Shown: positions 7,459-16,136, counted from the stretch's first letter. The stretch: DNA of 53,264 bases from Hyphomicrobiales bacterium (GCA_017305555.1 JAFKKM010000039.1:1-53264); one strand, 5' to 3'. The notes: generated by a model from the sequence alone, not told the origin. Numbers and translations are program-made.

Positions 7459-9183
7459 ATGACCACCGTCGAGGGAATTGTCGCAGCGACGCGCGAACGG
7501 GCCGCGAATTTTCGCACCTGCCAGTTCACCGGTCTCAAAGTCGATATCGGCGCGCAGCGGTTGATCATCGCCAACGCGGTCGCGGCTGTGGTGTTTCTCG
7601 CCGTTGGCGGCCTGATGGGGCTGATGGTGGCGCTGACGCGCTGGCCGGCGGTACATCTTCTGCCTGCCGAGTGGTTCTACCTGATCCTGACCGCGCACGG
7701 CGCCAACGTGCTCTTGTTCTGGATCATCTTCTTCGAGATTGCCGTGCTGTATTTCGCCTCCGCAGTGCTGCTCAATTCGCGCCTCGCCGCGCCGAAGCTC
7801 GGTTGGCTCGGCTTCGTCCTGATGGTGGTCGGCGCCATCATCACCAACGTCGCGGTGCTGCAGGGTGAATCGACGGTGATGTTCACCTCGTATCCGCCGA
7901 TGATGGCGCGGCCGCACTTTTATCTCGGCATCATCCTGTTCGCGGTCGGCGCTCTGATCGGCGTCGGGCTGTTCTTCGGGACACTGATGATCGCCAAGGC
8001 CGAGCGCACCTATGAAGGCTCGATCCCGCTCGTCACCTTTGGCGCGCTGACGGCGGCAATCATCGCCGTGTTCACGCTGGCGTCGGGGGCGATCATCCTG
8101 GTTCCGACCATGCTGTGGTCGATGGGACTGATCCGCGACATTGATCCGTTGATGTACAAGCTGGTGTGGTGGGCGATGGGCCATTCCTCGCAGCAAATCA
8201 ACGTCTCGGCGCACGTCTCGGTGTGGTACATGATCGGCGCGCTGGTGCTGGGCGCCAAACCGCTATCGGAGAAGGTCAGCCGCGGCGCGTTCTTCCTCTA
8301 CATCCTGTTCCTGCAACTGGCCTCCGCACACCACCTGCTGGCCGAGCCGGGAATCAGCGCCGAGTGGAAGATCGTCAACACCAGCTACATGATGTATCTG
8401 GCGGTGCTCGGTTCGATGATCCACGGCCTCACCGTACCCGGTTCGATCGAGGCGGCGCAGCGCCGCAACGGCTTCAACAGAGGCGTGTTCGAGTGGCTGC
8501 GCAAGGCGCCGTGGGGCAACCCCGCGTTCTCCGGCATGTTTCTGTCGCTGGTGATGTTCGGATTCATCGGCGGCATCTCCGGCGTGATACTCGGCACCGA
8601 GCAACTCAACGTGCTGATGCACAACACTATCTATGTCCCCGGCCATTTCCACGGCACGGTGGTCGCCGGCACTACGCTGGCCTTCATGGCCGGCACCTAT
8701 CTGGTGCTGCCGCTGATCTTCCAACGCGACATCATCTGGCCGAGCTTGGCGCGCATTCAGCCCTACCTGTTCGGCATCGGCGCCGCCGGCATCTCGGTGT
8801 TCATGATGGGCGCCGGCACCCTCGGCGTGGCGCGGCGGCACTGGGACATCAACTTTACCGACGCAGTGATCGGCTTCCAGCATTCGCCCGGCGCGTTCCT
8901 GATGATGGGCATGAACGGCATCAGCGCCATTCTCGCGGCGCTCGGCGGCATCATTTTCGTGCTGGTGGTGGTCGGCACCGCGCTGTTCGGCAAGAAGATC
9001 GGGCCGGGCCACAAGATGACGTTTCCGCTGCATTCGTCGGCTGCGGTCGTGTCGAAGTATGGCAGTGAAGGCACGATCAAACTGCCCGGCACCATCGTGC
9101 TGGTGACGATCTTCTTCCTGTCTTTCGTGCTCTATTACTTCGTCAACTGGAAGTACCTGTCTGACCTGTGGCTGTTCCGTTGA
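7459..9183 (+). CDS. Heme-copper oxidoreductase subunit I lacking the active-site Tyr (putative NO reductase)
   Basis: 574 aa, about 12-14 helices. All metal ligands are visible: H80 (TAHG) and H398 for the low-spin heme, H396 (GHFHG) for the high-spin heme, and H242, H291 and H292 for CuB. In oxidases the helix VI motif is GHPEVY, with Tyr four residues after His. Here it is GHSSQQ, so that position is Gln246. No Tyr stands 6-7 residues before the HH pair as in cbb3 enzymes. Loss of the cross-linked Tyr is a mark of NO-reducing branches of the superfamily. The Dnr-like regulator in this operon and the absence of norCB from the window agree. A low-activity oxidase cannot be excluded. Confidence 0.9.
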   Translation: MTTVEGIVAATRERAANFRTCQFTGLKVDIGAQRLIIANAVAAVVFLAVGGLMGLMVALTRWPAVHLLPAEWFYLILTAHGANVLLFWIIFFEIAVLYFASAVLLNSRLAAPKLGWLGFVLMVVGAIITNVAVLQGESTVMFTSYPPMMARPHFYLGIILFAVGALIGVGLFFGTLMIAKAERTYEGSIPLVTFGALTAAIIAVFTLASGAIILVPTMLWSMGLIRDIDPLMYKLVWWAMGHSSQQINVSAHVSVWYMIGALVLGAKPLSEKVSRGAFFLYILFLQLASAHHLLAEPGISAEWKIVNTSYMMYLAVLGSMIHGLTVPGSIEAAQRRNGFNRGVFEWLRKAPWGNPAFSGMFLSLVMFGFIGGISGVILGTEQLNVLMHNTIYVPGHFHGTVVAGTTLAFMAGTYLVLPLIFQRDIIWPSLARIQPYLFGIGAAGISVFMMGAGTLGVARRHWDINFTDAVIGFQHSPGAFLMMGMNGISAILAALGGIIFVLVVVGTALFGKKIGPGHKMTFPLHSSAAVVSKYGSEGTIKLPGTIVLVTIFFLSFVLYYFVNWKYLSDLWLFR

Positions 9184-9207
9184 GCGGAAGAGACGAGGAG
9201 GCAAGAC

Positions 9208-10866
9208 ATGCGCGCCGTGCTGACCACCACCGTCTCGCTGCTCAAGCTGCGCATTGGCATCGCGATCGCCGCCAGCACGATCGCGGGCGTGGCGGCGGCA
9301 CAGGGTATGCCGCGTGAGACGTGGGAGGTGTTGGCGTTGGCGCTGGCAGTGCTCGGGGCCTCGGGCGCGGCCGGCGCGTTCAACCACTATTACGAGCGCG
9401 ATCTTGATCGCCACATGCGGCGCACCGAGAGCCGGCCGTTTGCCAGTGGAATGTTGCAGCCGGGCGCGGGCTGGCTCGCGGCCTTCGCCGCGCTCGCGAT
9501 GCTGTCGCTGGCGCTGGCCTATGTCGTCGGCGGCGCGGTCAGTGCCCTCTACGTGCTGCTCGGTGGCCTGACCTACGGCGTGGTCTATACCGTGTGGCTG
9601 AAGCGTCGGACGCCAATGAATATCGTGATCGGCGGGCTGTCCGGCAGCTTCGCCGTGCTGGCCGGTGCGGCGGCGGTCGATCCGATGCCGCAGACGGTGC
9701 CGGTGCTGCTGGCGCTGGTGTTGTTCCTGTGGACGCCGCCGCATTTCTGGGCGCTTGCCGCGGCGCGCCGTGACGACTACGCCAATGCCGGCTTTCCGAT
9801 GCTGCCGGTTGTCACATCCGAGCGGGTCTGGACCACGGCGATCCTCGCCCACACCGTGGCGCTGTCGATGCTATCACTGCTGCCGCTCTGGTTCGGAATG
9901 GGGGCAATCTACGGGATCGGCGCGAGCGTTGGCGGCGCGGTGTTCGTGTGGCGGAGCTGGCAGCTTTACCGCGCCCCGAGCCGCGCCACCGCAATGGCGA
10001 CCTTCGGCGCATCGCTGATCCACCTCACCTTGTTGACGCTGGCGGTGGTGCTGGATACCGCGGTGGTGACCAAGGCGGCGGCTACGCCGGCCGGTGACCC
10101 CCTCGATCCCCGCATCGTACTGGAGCGAAGCGAGGCGGCGATCGGTACCAAGTTCGGCGACTACGCGCTGCGCGATCCGCAAGGCCGCCATATCGCACTC
10201 AGCGATTATCGCGGCCGCCCGCTGGTCGTCAGTCTGGTCTATACGAGTTGCAGCACCACTTGTCCGGTGACAACGCAGCACCTCATCGACGCGGTGGCGC
10301 AGGCGCGCCGCAGCCTCGGGGCAGACCGCTTCGCGGTGCTGACCATCGGCTTCGACGCGCGCCGCGACAGCCCGCAGCGCATGGCGGCGTTCGCCGGCCG
10401 GCAGGGCATCCCGGCCAGTGGCTGGGACGTCGCCAGCGGCGACGAGGCGACGTTGGCGGCGCTGATCCGAGATCTGGGCTTCAGTTATCAGGCGGTCGCC
10501 GGCGGTTTCGATCACATCGCACAAACCACGATTATCGATGCCGGAGGGCGGGTCTACCGTCAGATCTACGGCGACGACTTCCCGCTGCCGGTGTTCGTCG
10601 AGCCACTGAAGGAAGCGGTGTTCGGCATCACCACCCGTGCGCTGACCGTCTCGGCGCTGTTCGATCGCCTGAGCTTCCTCTGCACCGTCTACGATCCCGG
10701 CCAAGGCCGCTACCGCACCAGCTATGCCATCGCGCTCGGCATCGGTATCGGCGGGTTATCGCTGCTGCTTACCGGCGGCATCTTCGTTCGCGCGTGGATG
10801 CGAAACCGCCGGTTGGAAGCATTGCGCCGCGCTTCGCCGCCGCAACTGCTCGGGCGGCGGACATGA
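9208..10866 (+). CDS. Fusion of heme O synthase (CtaB/UbiA family) with SCO1/SenC copper chaperone
   Basis: 552 aa. Residues 1-285 are a UbiA-type polyprenyltransferase with NHYYERDLDRHMRRT (about residues 59-73, the Asp-rich Mg-prenyl-PP site) and several helices. They are close to protoheme IX farnesyltransferase but lack one Asp of the usual NxxxDxxxD. Residues 305-505 are a SCO domain: thioredoxin fold, copper site C348-STT-C352-P and distal H436. A C-terminal helix (about 512-532) anchors it. The fusion would join heme farnesylation to CuA metallation for the enzyme just upstream. The stop overlaps the next start by 4 bp. The two functions normally sit on separate proteins. Confidence 0.88.
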   Translation: MRAVLTTTVSLLKLRIGIAIAASTIAGVAAAQGMPRETWEVLALALAVLGASGAAGAFNHYYERDLDRHMRRTESRPFASGMLQPGAGWLAAFAALAMLSLALAYVVGGAVSALYVLLGGLTYGVVYTVWLKRRTPMNIVIGGLSGSFAVLAGAAAVDPMPQTVPVLLALVLFLWTPPHFWALAAARRDDYANAGFPMLPVVTSERVWTTAILAHTVALSMLSLLPLWFGMGAIYGIGASVGGAVFVWRSWQLYRAPSRATAMATFGASLIHLTLLTLAVVLDTAVVTKAAATPAGDPLDPRIVLERSEAAIGTKFGDYALRDPQGRHIALSDYRGRPLVVSLVYTSCSTTCPVTTQHLIDAVAQARRSLGADRFAVLTIGFDARRDSPQRMAAFAGRQGIPASGWDVASGDEATLAALIRDLGFSYQAVAGGFDHIAQTTIIDAGGRVYRQIYGDDFPLPVFVEPLKEAVFGITTRALTVSALFDRLSFLCTVYDPGQGRYRTSYAIALGIGIGGLSLLLTGGIFVRAWMRNRRLEALRRASPPQLLGRRT

Positions 10867-12428
10867 TCGCCCTGGTGCGCCGGGGCACCGCGCGTGGCTT
10901 CGATGCCGCCGAACGCGGCCTCAACCGCCTCGCCGGCCCGGCGGTCAATCCGCTTGCGCAACTCGGCGCACTCGGCTTCTTCCTGTTCTGGATCGTCGTT
11001 GTCAGCGGTATCTACCTGTTCATGCTGTTCGACACCGGCGTCGAGAACGCCCATGCCTCGATCGAATGGTATTCCACGCGCTACGCCTGGCACGCCGGAG
11101 TGATGCGCAGCTTTCACCGCTATGCCTCCGACATGATGATCGTGGTGATGGCGCTGCATCTGCTGCGGGAGTTTTCACGTGACCGCTATCGCGGCGGCCG
11201 CTGGTTCTCGTGGGTGACCGGCGTGCCGGTGATCTGGTTCCTCTACATGTCCGGGATCACCGGCTACTGGCTGGTGTGGGATCAGTTGGCGCAATACATC
11301 GCTACCACCTCGACCGAACTGCTCGACTGGCTGCCGATTTTCGGCGAGCCGATCGCCCGCAATTTTCTCGCGCCGTCGAGCCTATCGAACCGCTTCTTCA
11401 CATTGCTCGTGTTTTTGCACATCGCGGTTCCGCTGTTACTGCTGTTCATGTTGTGGATTCACATCCAGCGCATTACCCGGCCCAAGGTGAACCCGCCGCG
11501 CACGCTGGCGGCGCTGACGATGCTGGCGCTGCTCGCGGTATCGATCGTCAAGCCGGCACTGAGCCAGGGCGCGGCGGACCTTGCGAAAGTGCCGAGCCCG
11601 GTCGGGCTCGACTGGTTCTATCTGCCGCTCTATCCGCTGGCCGATGCCGCGCCGGGCGCGCTGTGGGGGCTACTCGGGGCGGCGACCGTGATGCTGGCTG
11701 CGATGCCATGGCTGCCGCCGCTGCGGCGGATGAAGCCCGCCACCGTCGATCTCGACCACTGCAACGGTTGCGGCCGCTGCGTCGAGGATTGCCCATATGA
11801 CGCCTTGCAGCTCGTACTGCGCAGCGACGGCCTGCCCTATCACGTCGAGGTCGTCGTCAATACCGACAAATGCGTGAGCTGCGGCATTTGCACCGGCGCG
11901 TGCCCGTCGTCAACGCCGTTCCGCAGCACAGGCCCGCTCGATACCGGCATCGACCTGCCGGATGTCACCTTCGCCTCGATGCGCGAGCGGCTCCATGAAC
12001 TGGCCGCGCGGGACACCTCGTCGCCGCGTCTTCTAGTGATCGGTTGCTGGCACGGCGCCGCCGCCGCGCGTGGCGAGGACGTCCTGTCGCTGCCCTGTGT
12101 TGCCGCCGCACCACCGTCGCTGATCGACTACGCGCTGAGTCGCGGTCTGGTCGATGGCGTCGTCATCGCCGGCTGCTCCGAGAGCGCTTGCTACAACCGT
12201 CTCGGCGTAGAATGGATGCAGCAACGCATCGCCGGCGAGCGCAATCCATACTTGCGGTCGCGCGTGCCGCGCGACCGCATCCTCTCGGTCTGGGCCTCGC
12301 CGGCCGAGGGAGCGCGGCTAGATCACGAGATCAACACTTTCAAGGTGCGGCTCGCAAAACTCGCGCAGGAGCAGCCGCAGCAGCAGACCACCGAGACGCC
12401 GACGACGGTCAGGGAGGCGGCATCATGA
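10863..12428 (+). CDS. Cytochrome b / 2x[4Fe-4S] ferredoxin / MvhD-like fusion protein
   Basis: 521 aa. Residues 30-290 are a bc1/b6f-type cytochrome b: the bis-His pairs H85/H99 and H186/H200 have the standard 13-residue spacing. Near residue 250, LDWFYLPLY resembles the PEWY quinol-site loop. Residues 295-350 hold two 4Fe-4S motifs (C300, 303, 306, 310 and C337, 340, 343, 347). Residues 388-500 resemble MvhD/FlpD [2Fe-2S] subunits, with C395, C412, C438 and C443. No Rieske protein is encoded nearby. The cluster-bearing half is probably cytoplasmic. It could link the quinone pool to a soluble low-potential donor. ATG 10863 overlaps the previous stop (ATGA). Confidence 0.87.
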   Translation: MIALVRRGTARGFDAAERGLNRLAGPAVNPLAQLGALGFFLFWIVVVSGIYLFMLFDTGVENAHASIEWYSTRYAWHAGVMRSFHRYASDMMIVVMALHLLREFSRDRYRGGRWFSWVTGVPVIWFLYMSGITGYWLVWDQLAQYIATTSTELLDWLPIFGEPIARNFLAPSSLSNRFFTLLVFLHIAVPLLLLFMLWIHIQRITRPKVNPPRTLAALTMLALLAVSIVKPALSQGAADLAKVPSPVGLDWFYLPLYPLADAAPGALWGLLGAATVMLAAMPWLPPLRRMKPATVDLDHCNGCGRCVEDCPYDALQLVLRSDGLPYHVEVVVNTDKCVSCGICTGACPSSTPFRSTGPLDTGIDLPDVTFASMRERLHELAARDTSSPRLLVIGCWHGAAAARGEDVLSLPCVAAAPPSLIDYALSRGLVDGVVIAGCSESACYNRLGVEWMQQRIAGERNPYLRSRVPRDRILSVWASPAEGARLDHEINTFKVRLAKLAQEQPQQQTTETPTTVREAAS

Positions 12429-12937
12429 GCCTGCCGGTCTCGATTCCTCGGTTGATCGGATTGTTCGCGGTGCTGACGGCGGTGACGGCGTTTGCCGCCA
12501 CCTTCTCCAACGCGCCAGCCTACCGGCAGATTCCCGCCGGCACCGGCGTCATCAAGTTCAGCTTCAGCCATAGCGCCGACCGCGGGCGAGAATGCCGCCG
12601 CCGTACCCCGGAGGAACTGGCGAAGCTGCCGCCCAACATGCGCCGGCCGCTCGACTGCCCGCGCAGCAGGCGCGCCATTTTCGCCGAGCTTGCGATCGAC
12701 GACGTCGTGGTGTTCAGCAAGGAATTACCGCCCTCGGGTTTTGCCAAGGACGGACCGTCGCAAGTCTATCGCCGCTTCATGGTGGCGGCGGGCTCTCACA
12801 CCATCGCCGCACGGTTGCGGGATACGCCGCGGGCAAGCGGCTTCGATCACGAACGCATCGAGGCAGTGTCGGTCCGCCCCGGGCAAAGCCTCGCGCTCGA
12901 TTTCCGCCCAGAGCACGGTGGATTCATCTGGCGCTGA
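12425..12937 (+). CDS. Secreted or anchored protein of unknown function in the heme-copper operon
   Basis: 170 aa; ATG 12425 overlaps the stop of the cytochrome b fusion (ATGA), so it is translationally coupled. A signal or anchor sequence covers about residues 8-30. The rest is a compact beta-rich domain with a CRRRTPEELAKLP stretch (about 57-69) and a second Cys in PLDCPRSRR, with no recognised cofactor motif beyond these two Cys. Family not recognised. Its place as last gene of the operon and its predicted periplasmic location suggest an assembly factor or accessory subunit of the CuA enzyme. Confidence 0.75.
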   Translation: MSLPVSIPRLIGLFAVLTAVTAFAATFSNAPAYRQIPAGTGVIKFSFSHSADRGRECRRRTPEELAKLPPNMRRPLDCPRSRRAIFAELAIDDVVVFSKELPPSGFAKDGPSQVYRRFMVAAGSHTIAARLRDTPRASGFDHERIEAVSVRPGQSLALDFRPEHGGFIWR

Positions 12938-12969
12938 CAGCAAATCTCGGGGGCACACGTTTGTCTTCT

Positions 12970-12983
12970 TTGACATGGCGCAA
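12970..12983 (+). promoter_or_regulatory. Dnr/FNR-type box in front of the Dnr-like gene
   Basis: TTGACATGGCGCAA has a perfect TTGAC half-site and a CGCAA half-site. Its centre is 68.5 bp before ATG 13045, predicting a transcript start near 13018. It suggests auto- or cross-regulation. Confidence 0.6.
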
Positions 12984-13044
12984 TATCGACGCGGCGCGGC
13001 CGTGCTTGGCTGGCTCATTGCCGTTGCCTGCCGGGAGCGCCGTC

Positions 13045-13818
13045 ATGACCCCCGCCGACTGGTCGATCGTCAACCGCGTTCCCGTCTTCCGTTCGATGGG
13101 CGACGCACTGAGCCATCGCACAGTGCGCCGCCACGCGCGCGGCGAACTGTTGTTCCAGCAGGGTGACCCGGCGACCTGCTGCTTTCTCGTGCTCGACGGT
13201 TGGGTCAAGCTCTACCGTCAGACCACCGACGGCGACGAGGTAGTGGTATCGCTGTTCACCGCCGGCGAAAGCTTCGCCGAGGCGATGATGTTCCGTGGCG
13301 GCCGTTATCCCGCAACGGCGGAGGCGGTGACGTCGGTGCGGCTTCTGCATATCGACGGCCAGTTGCTGCGCGACGCCATCCTGCGCAACCCGCAGATTTC
13401 GTTCGACATGCTGGCCGCGTCGTCGCTGCATCTGCGGCGGCTGGTCGAGCAGGTCGAGCAGTTGAAGGCGCAATCGGCGCCCAAGCGCATCGCCAGCTTT
13501 CTGTTGTCGCTCACGTCAGTGCGCCGTGGTCCAGCGCGGATCGAATTGCCTTACGAGAAGCTACTGATCGCCAACCGCCTCGGCATGAAGCCAGAAAGCT
13601 TCTCGCGGGCGCTGCGGCAGCTTCGCGGCACCGGCGTCTCTGTCGAGCGCGAGTTCGTCCGCATCAATGAGGTGGCCCACCTCAGTGCCTTTATCGAGGG
13701 CGACGAGTCCGATGGCGTTCCGTGCCGGCGGATCCGGACGCCGTCGCAGTGCGGAGCGTTTGACCTTGGTTGCCTTGGAACCGCCTACCCCGGATCGTTG
13801 CGCCGGCTGCGTCCGTGA
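13045..13818 (+). CDS. dnr: Crp/Fnr-family regulator of the Dnr type (probable NO/anaerobic regulator)
   Basis: 257 aa. A cyclic-nucleotide-binding-type beta-roll covers about residues 12-125, then the dimer helix, then the HTH with KPESFSRALRQL (about 180-191). ExxSR in the recognition helix is the FNR/Dnr signature for reading TTGA half-sites. There is no N-terminal Cys cluster, so it is not an O2-sensing FNR. Dnr/NnrR proteins sense NO through heme. The start is ATG 13045, preceded by a TTGAC-N4-CGCAA box. The C-terminal 30 residues are longer than usual. It probably controls the heme-copper operon, nar, nos, hemN and the cytochrome genes here. Confidence 0.85.
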   Translation: MTPADWSIVNRVPVFRSMGDALSHRTVRRHARGELLFQQGDPATCCFLVLDGWVKLYRQTTDGDEVVVSLFTAGESFAEAMMFRGGRYPATAEAVTSVRLLHIDGQLLRDAILRNPQISFDMLAASSLHLRRLVEQVEQLKAQSAPKRIASFLLSLTSVRRGPARIELPYEKLLIANRLGMKPESFSRALRQLRGTGVSVEREFVRINEVAHLSAFIEGDESDGVPCRRIRTPSQCGAFDLGCLGTAYPGSLRRLRP

Positions 13819-13832
13819 TTGGCAAGCATCTC

Positions 13833-14216
13833 TTATCGGCGGTCTTCGATAGCGCGCAACATGGCGGCTCCCGCCTTGGCGCTGCTGGCAATCTCGAGAA
13901 ACAACAACGCCATCTCCTCGAACACGGAACGGTCCTGCTCGCCTTCGGTCATCTGATCGAGTTCAGACAGCAGCGTCAAAATCGCGGCGATACGATCCTT
14001 GTGGTCGCGTGCGTAGGTGAGACCCTGGCGCGATAGCCGTCGCCGCTCCATCGCACCGAATCGATCAAGCGCAGCAGCCAGTGTGTCGCGGCATCGGCAA
14101 TCGAGATCGGAAAATAGCAAGGTACGCCGCAGTCGCTCGATCAGATTGGCGGCATTCTCGATCGAAGGCGTGGCTTCCGGCGTGGTCCTCACAAGATTCG
14201 CTGGACGATCGTCCAT
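13833..14216 (-). CDS. Helical hypothetical protein downstream of hemN
   Basis: 127 aa from ATG 14216 (site GGAG). Almost all predicted helix, acidic at the C-terminus, with a Cys pair CRC near residue 41. No family is recognised. It follows hemN on the same strand with a 41-bp gap and faces dnr tail to tail, so it is probably co-transcribed with hemN. No membrane span or catalytic motif can be seen. Confidence 0.65.
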   Translation of the reverse strand: MDDRPANLVRTTPEATPSIENAANLIERLRRTLLFSDLDCRCRDTLAAALDRFGAMERRRLSRQGLTYARDHKDRIAAILTLLSELDQMTEGEQDRSVFEEMALLFLEIASSAKAGAAMLRAIEDRR

Positions 14217-14257
14217 AGATTGCTCTCCATACCGGCACGACGCGCAGCAGGGCATCC

Positions 14258-15607
14258 CTAAATAGCGCGGCTATAGGTCCTGCTCGATTGAAGAAGGTAG
14301 GCATCGAAAGCCGCGGCAACGCTGCGGACCAGCAATCGGGCGTCAGCGACGACTTCGACGCGCGGACCTTCAAGTCGGACGATGCCGTCGTCGGCAAGTG
14401 TCTGCAGCCGCGCCAGCACAGGTGAGAGACCATTGATCGATGCTCCGCGCCGGGCGCAAACCTCCTCGATATCGACGACGAGATCACACATGATCCGCTC
14501 GATCAGTTCGGCGCGCAGGGCGTCGTCGTCGGTTAGACGATAACCCTTCGCGGTGGCAAGCTCGCCCCGCCTGATACGTTCGGCGTAGCGGCCTAGCACC
14601 ACCTCGTTCTGCACATAACCTTGCGGCAGACGCCCTATGGCCGAAGCACCGAAGCCGATCAGCGTCTCGCAGGCATCGGTCGTGTAGCCCTGGAAATTGC
14701 GCCGCAGCCGATTTTCAGTCTGAGCGCGAGCCATCGCGTCATCGGCGCGCGCGAAGTGATCGAATCCGATGCGCATATAGCCTGCCGCGACCAGTGCTTG
14801 GGCAATCGCTTCTGCCTGCTCGTGCCGCTCAACTCCGCTTGGAAGATCCGCCTCGTTGATCTTGCGTTGATGCTTCTTGAAGTCGGGAATGTGTGCGTAG
14901 CCGAATACGGACAAGCGGTCCGGCTTTATGGCGAGACATGCGTTGACGGTAGCGACGCAGGACTCGACCGTTTGCAACGGCAGCCCATAGATCAGATCGA
15001 AATTGATACTGCGCACGCCATTCGCGCGCAAGCCATCCACCGCGTGCGCGGTGCAGGCGACGCTCTGAATGCGATTGATCGCCTTCTGCACGCGAGGGTC
15101 AAAGCTCTGGACGCCGAGGCTGGCACGGGTAAATCCGCTATCGCCAAGCGCCCCGGTCATCTCGGACGTAAGCGTTCTTGGATCGATCTCGACGGCGATT
15201 TCAGCTGCGGGTTTGATGTCGAATCGCTCGCGTAAAAGCGCAGTTAGTGCAAGCAGCGCCTCGGGCGCCACGATGGTCGGCGTACCGCCGCCGAAATGAA
15301 TGTGATGCACGGCAAGAGGCGTAGGTGCCTTGCGTGCGACCAGCTCGATTTCGCACCGTAGGACATCGATATAATCGTCAATCGGCTCATCCGTTTGCGT
15401 GATAGTGGTATGACAGCCGCAGTACGAGCACATCGAACGGCAGAACGGCACATGAAGGTAAAGGGACGTCTTAGAGGGTGCGGGAAGCATTTCGAGCCAT
15501 TGCTCATAGGTGGCTCCTGTGACGGCGTTCGAGAACTGCGGCGCGGTCGGATAACTCGTATAGCGCGGCAATCGTTCGTCGTAACAGATCTTCAGTGTGT
15601 TGCTCAC
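14258..15607 (-). CDS. hemN: Oxygen-independent coproporphyrinogen III oxidase (radical SAM)
   Basis: 449 aa. It catalyses O2-independent oxidative decarboxylation of coproporphyrinogen III to protoporphyrinogen IX in the cytoplasm. The radical-SAM cluster motif CRSMCSYCGC lies at about residues 56-65, followed by the SAM-binding HFGGGTPT stretch (about 106-113). Length and order match HemN (about 450 aa). The start is GTG 15607 after AGGTTAGGAC. An FNR-like box (15769-15782) lies about 168 bp upstream. It supplies heme when oxygen is absent. A short fragment of a second hemN survives at 51742. Confidence 0.95.
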   Translation of the reverse strand: MSNTLKICYDERLPRYTSYPTAPQFSNAVTGATYEQWLEMLPAPSKTSLYLHVPFCRSMCSYCGCHTTITQTDEPIDDYIDVLRCEIELVARKAPTPLAVHHIHFGGGTPTIVAPEALLALTALLRERFDIKPAAEIAVEIDPRTLTSEMTGALGDSGFTRASLGVQSFDPRVQKAINRIQSVACTAHAVDGLRANGVRSINFDLIYGLPLQTVESCVATVNACLAIKPDRLSVFGYAHIPDFKKHQRKINEADLPSGVERHEQAEAIAQALVAAGYMRIGFDHFARADDAMARAQTENRLRRNFQGYTTDACETLIGFGASAIGRLPQGYVQNEVVLGRYAERIRRGELATAKGYRLTDDDALRAELIERIMCDLVVDIEEVCARRGASINGLSPVLARLQTLADDGIVRLEGPRVEVVADARLLVRSVAAAFDAYLLQSSRTYSRAI

Positions 15608-15768
15608 GTCCTAACCTCGTACCCGCACCGCCCTGAACCCTCGTCGGCGATGTGAAAACGTCTATCCGCGGCCACCGTAATTGCGTGACTAGCCGCTAGT
15701 TCGCCCCGATCATCGACATCACTCGGCGAGAGACAGCCTTACTCTGGCTTCTCTTTGCAGCTCGGCTT

Positions 15769-15782
15769 TTGCTCTAGATCAA
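15769..15782 (-). promoter_or_regulatory. FNR-type box upstream of hemN
   Basis: TTGCTCTAGATCAA has a perfect ATCAA half-site; the other half-site is TTGCT. Its centre is 168 bp from the hemN GTG. With a start at -41.5 the leader would be about 127 nt, longer than at the other genes. Confidence 0.5.
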
Positions 15783-16136
15783 ACAAACTGACAAATTCGT
15801 CGGATATCAGCATCGCAAGGTCGGCAGCGGGACGTGATCATGCCGCGCGAAGGTTGTCTGCCCGGTTGGATGAGCTTGAGGTCACAGAGTGTCGCGGCGG
15901 CTCCCGTGAACAAGTTTAAGCTGGCACTGGAACCTAATGCAACGGCGTGGCATCCTATCAAACGTCGTCTTCAGAATTCTCGCACGCCCCAGAACACTCG
16001 ATGTCGTACTCTCCCTCGAACACGCATCGTCCCGCGCTTCTCGCTATCGACGGGTTGAAATTGCGAAAGCCGGATCTGTCATACTGCCTGCATAAACCCA
16101 GATTTGCTCTAATTATTGCATTTTGGAGCACCGCTT
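15783..16136. other. Intergenic, no gene recognised
   Basis: Between the hemN promoter region and the VIT1-like gene. Open frames on the plus strand lack coding character. No RNA gene or repeat was recognised. Confidence 0.5.

Noticed and set aside
6721-9183. Plain ba3-type cytochrome c oxidase
   Set aside because: Domain plan fits, but the helix VI Tyr is Gln and the genetic setting is denitrification, so I kept it as putative NO reductase rather than oxidase.
8263-9852. 529-aa open frame on the minus strand
   Set aside because: It is antisense to subunit I and the CtaB-SCO gene; its composition (His, Arg and Gln-rich) is that of a shadow of GC-rich coding DNA.
10248-10862. N-terminal extension of the cytochrome b frame
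   Set aside because: It runs inside the CtaB-SCO gene in another frame and has no family likeness; ATG 10863 fits the operon overlap.
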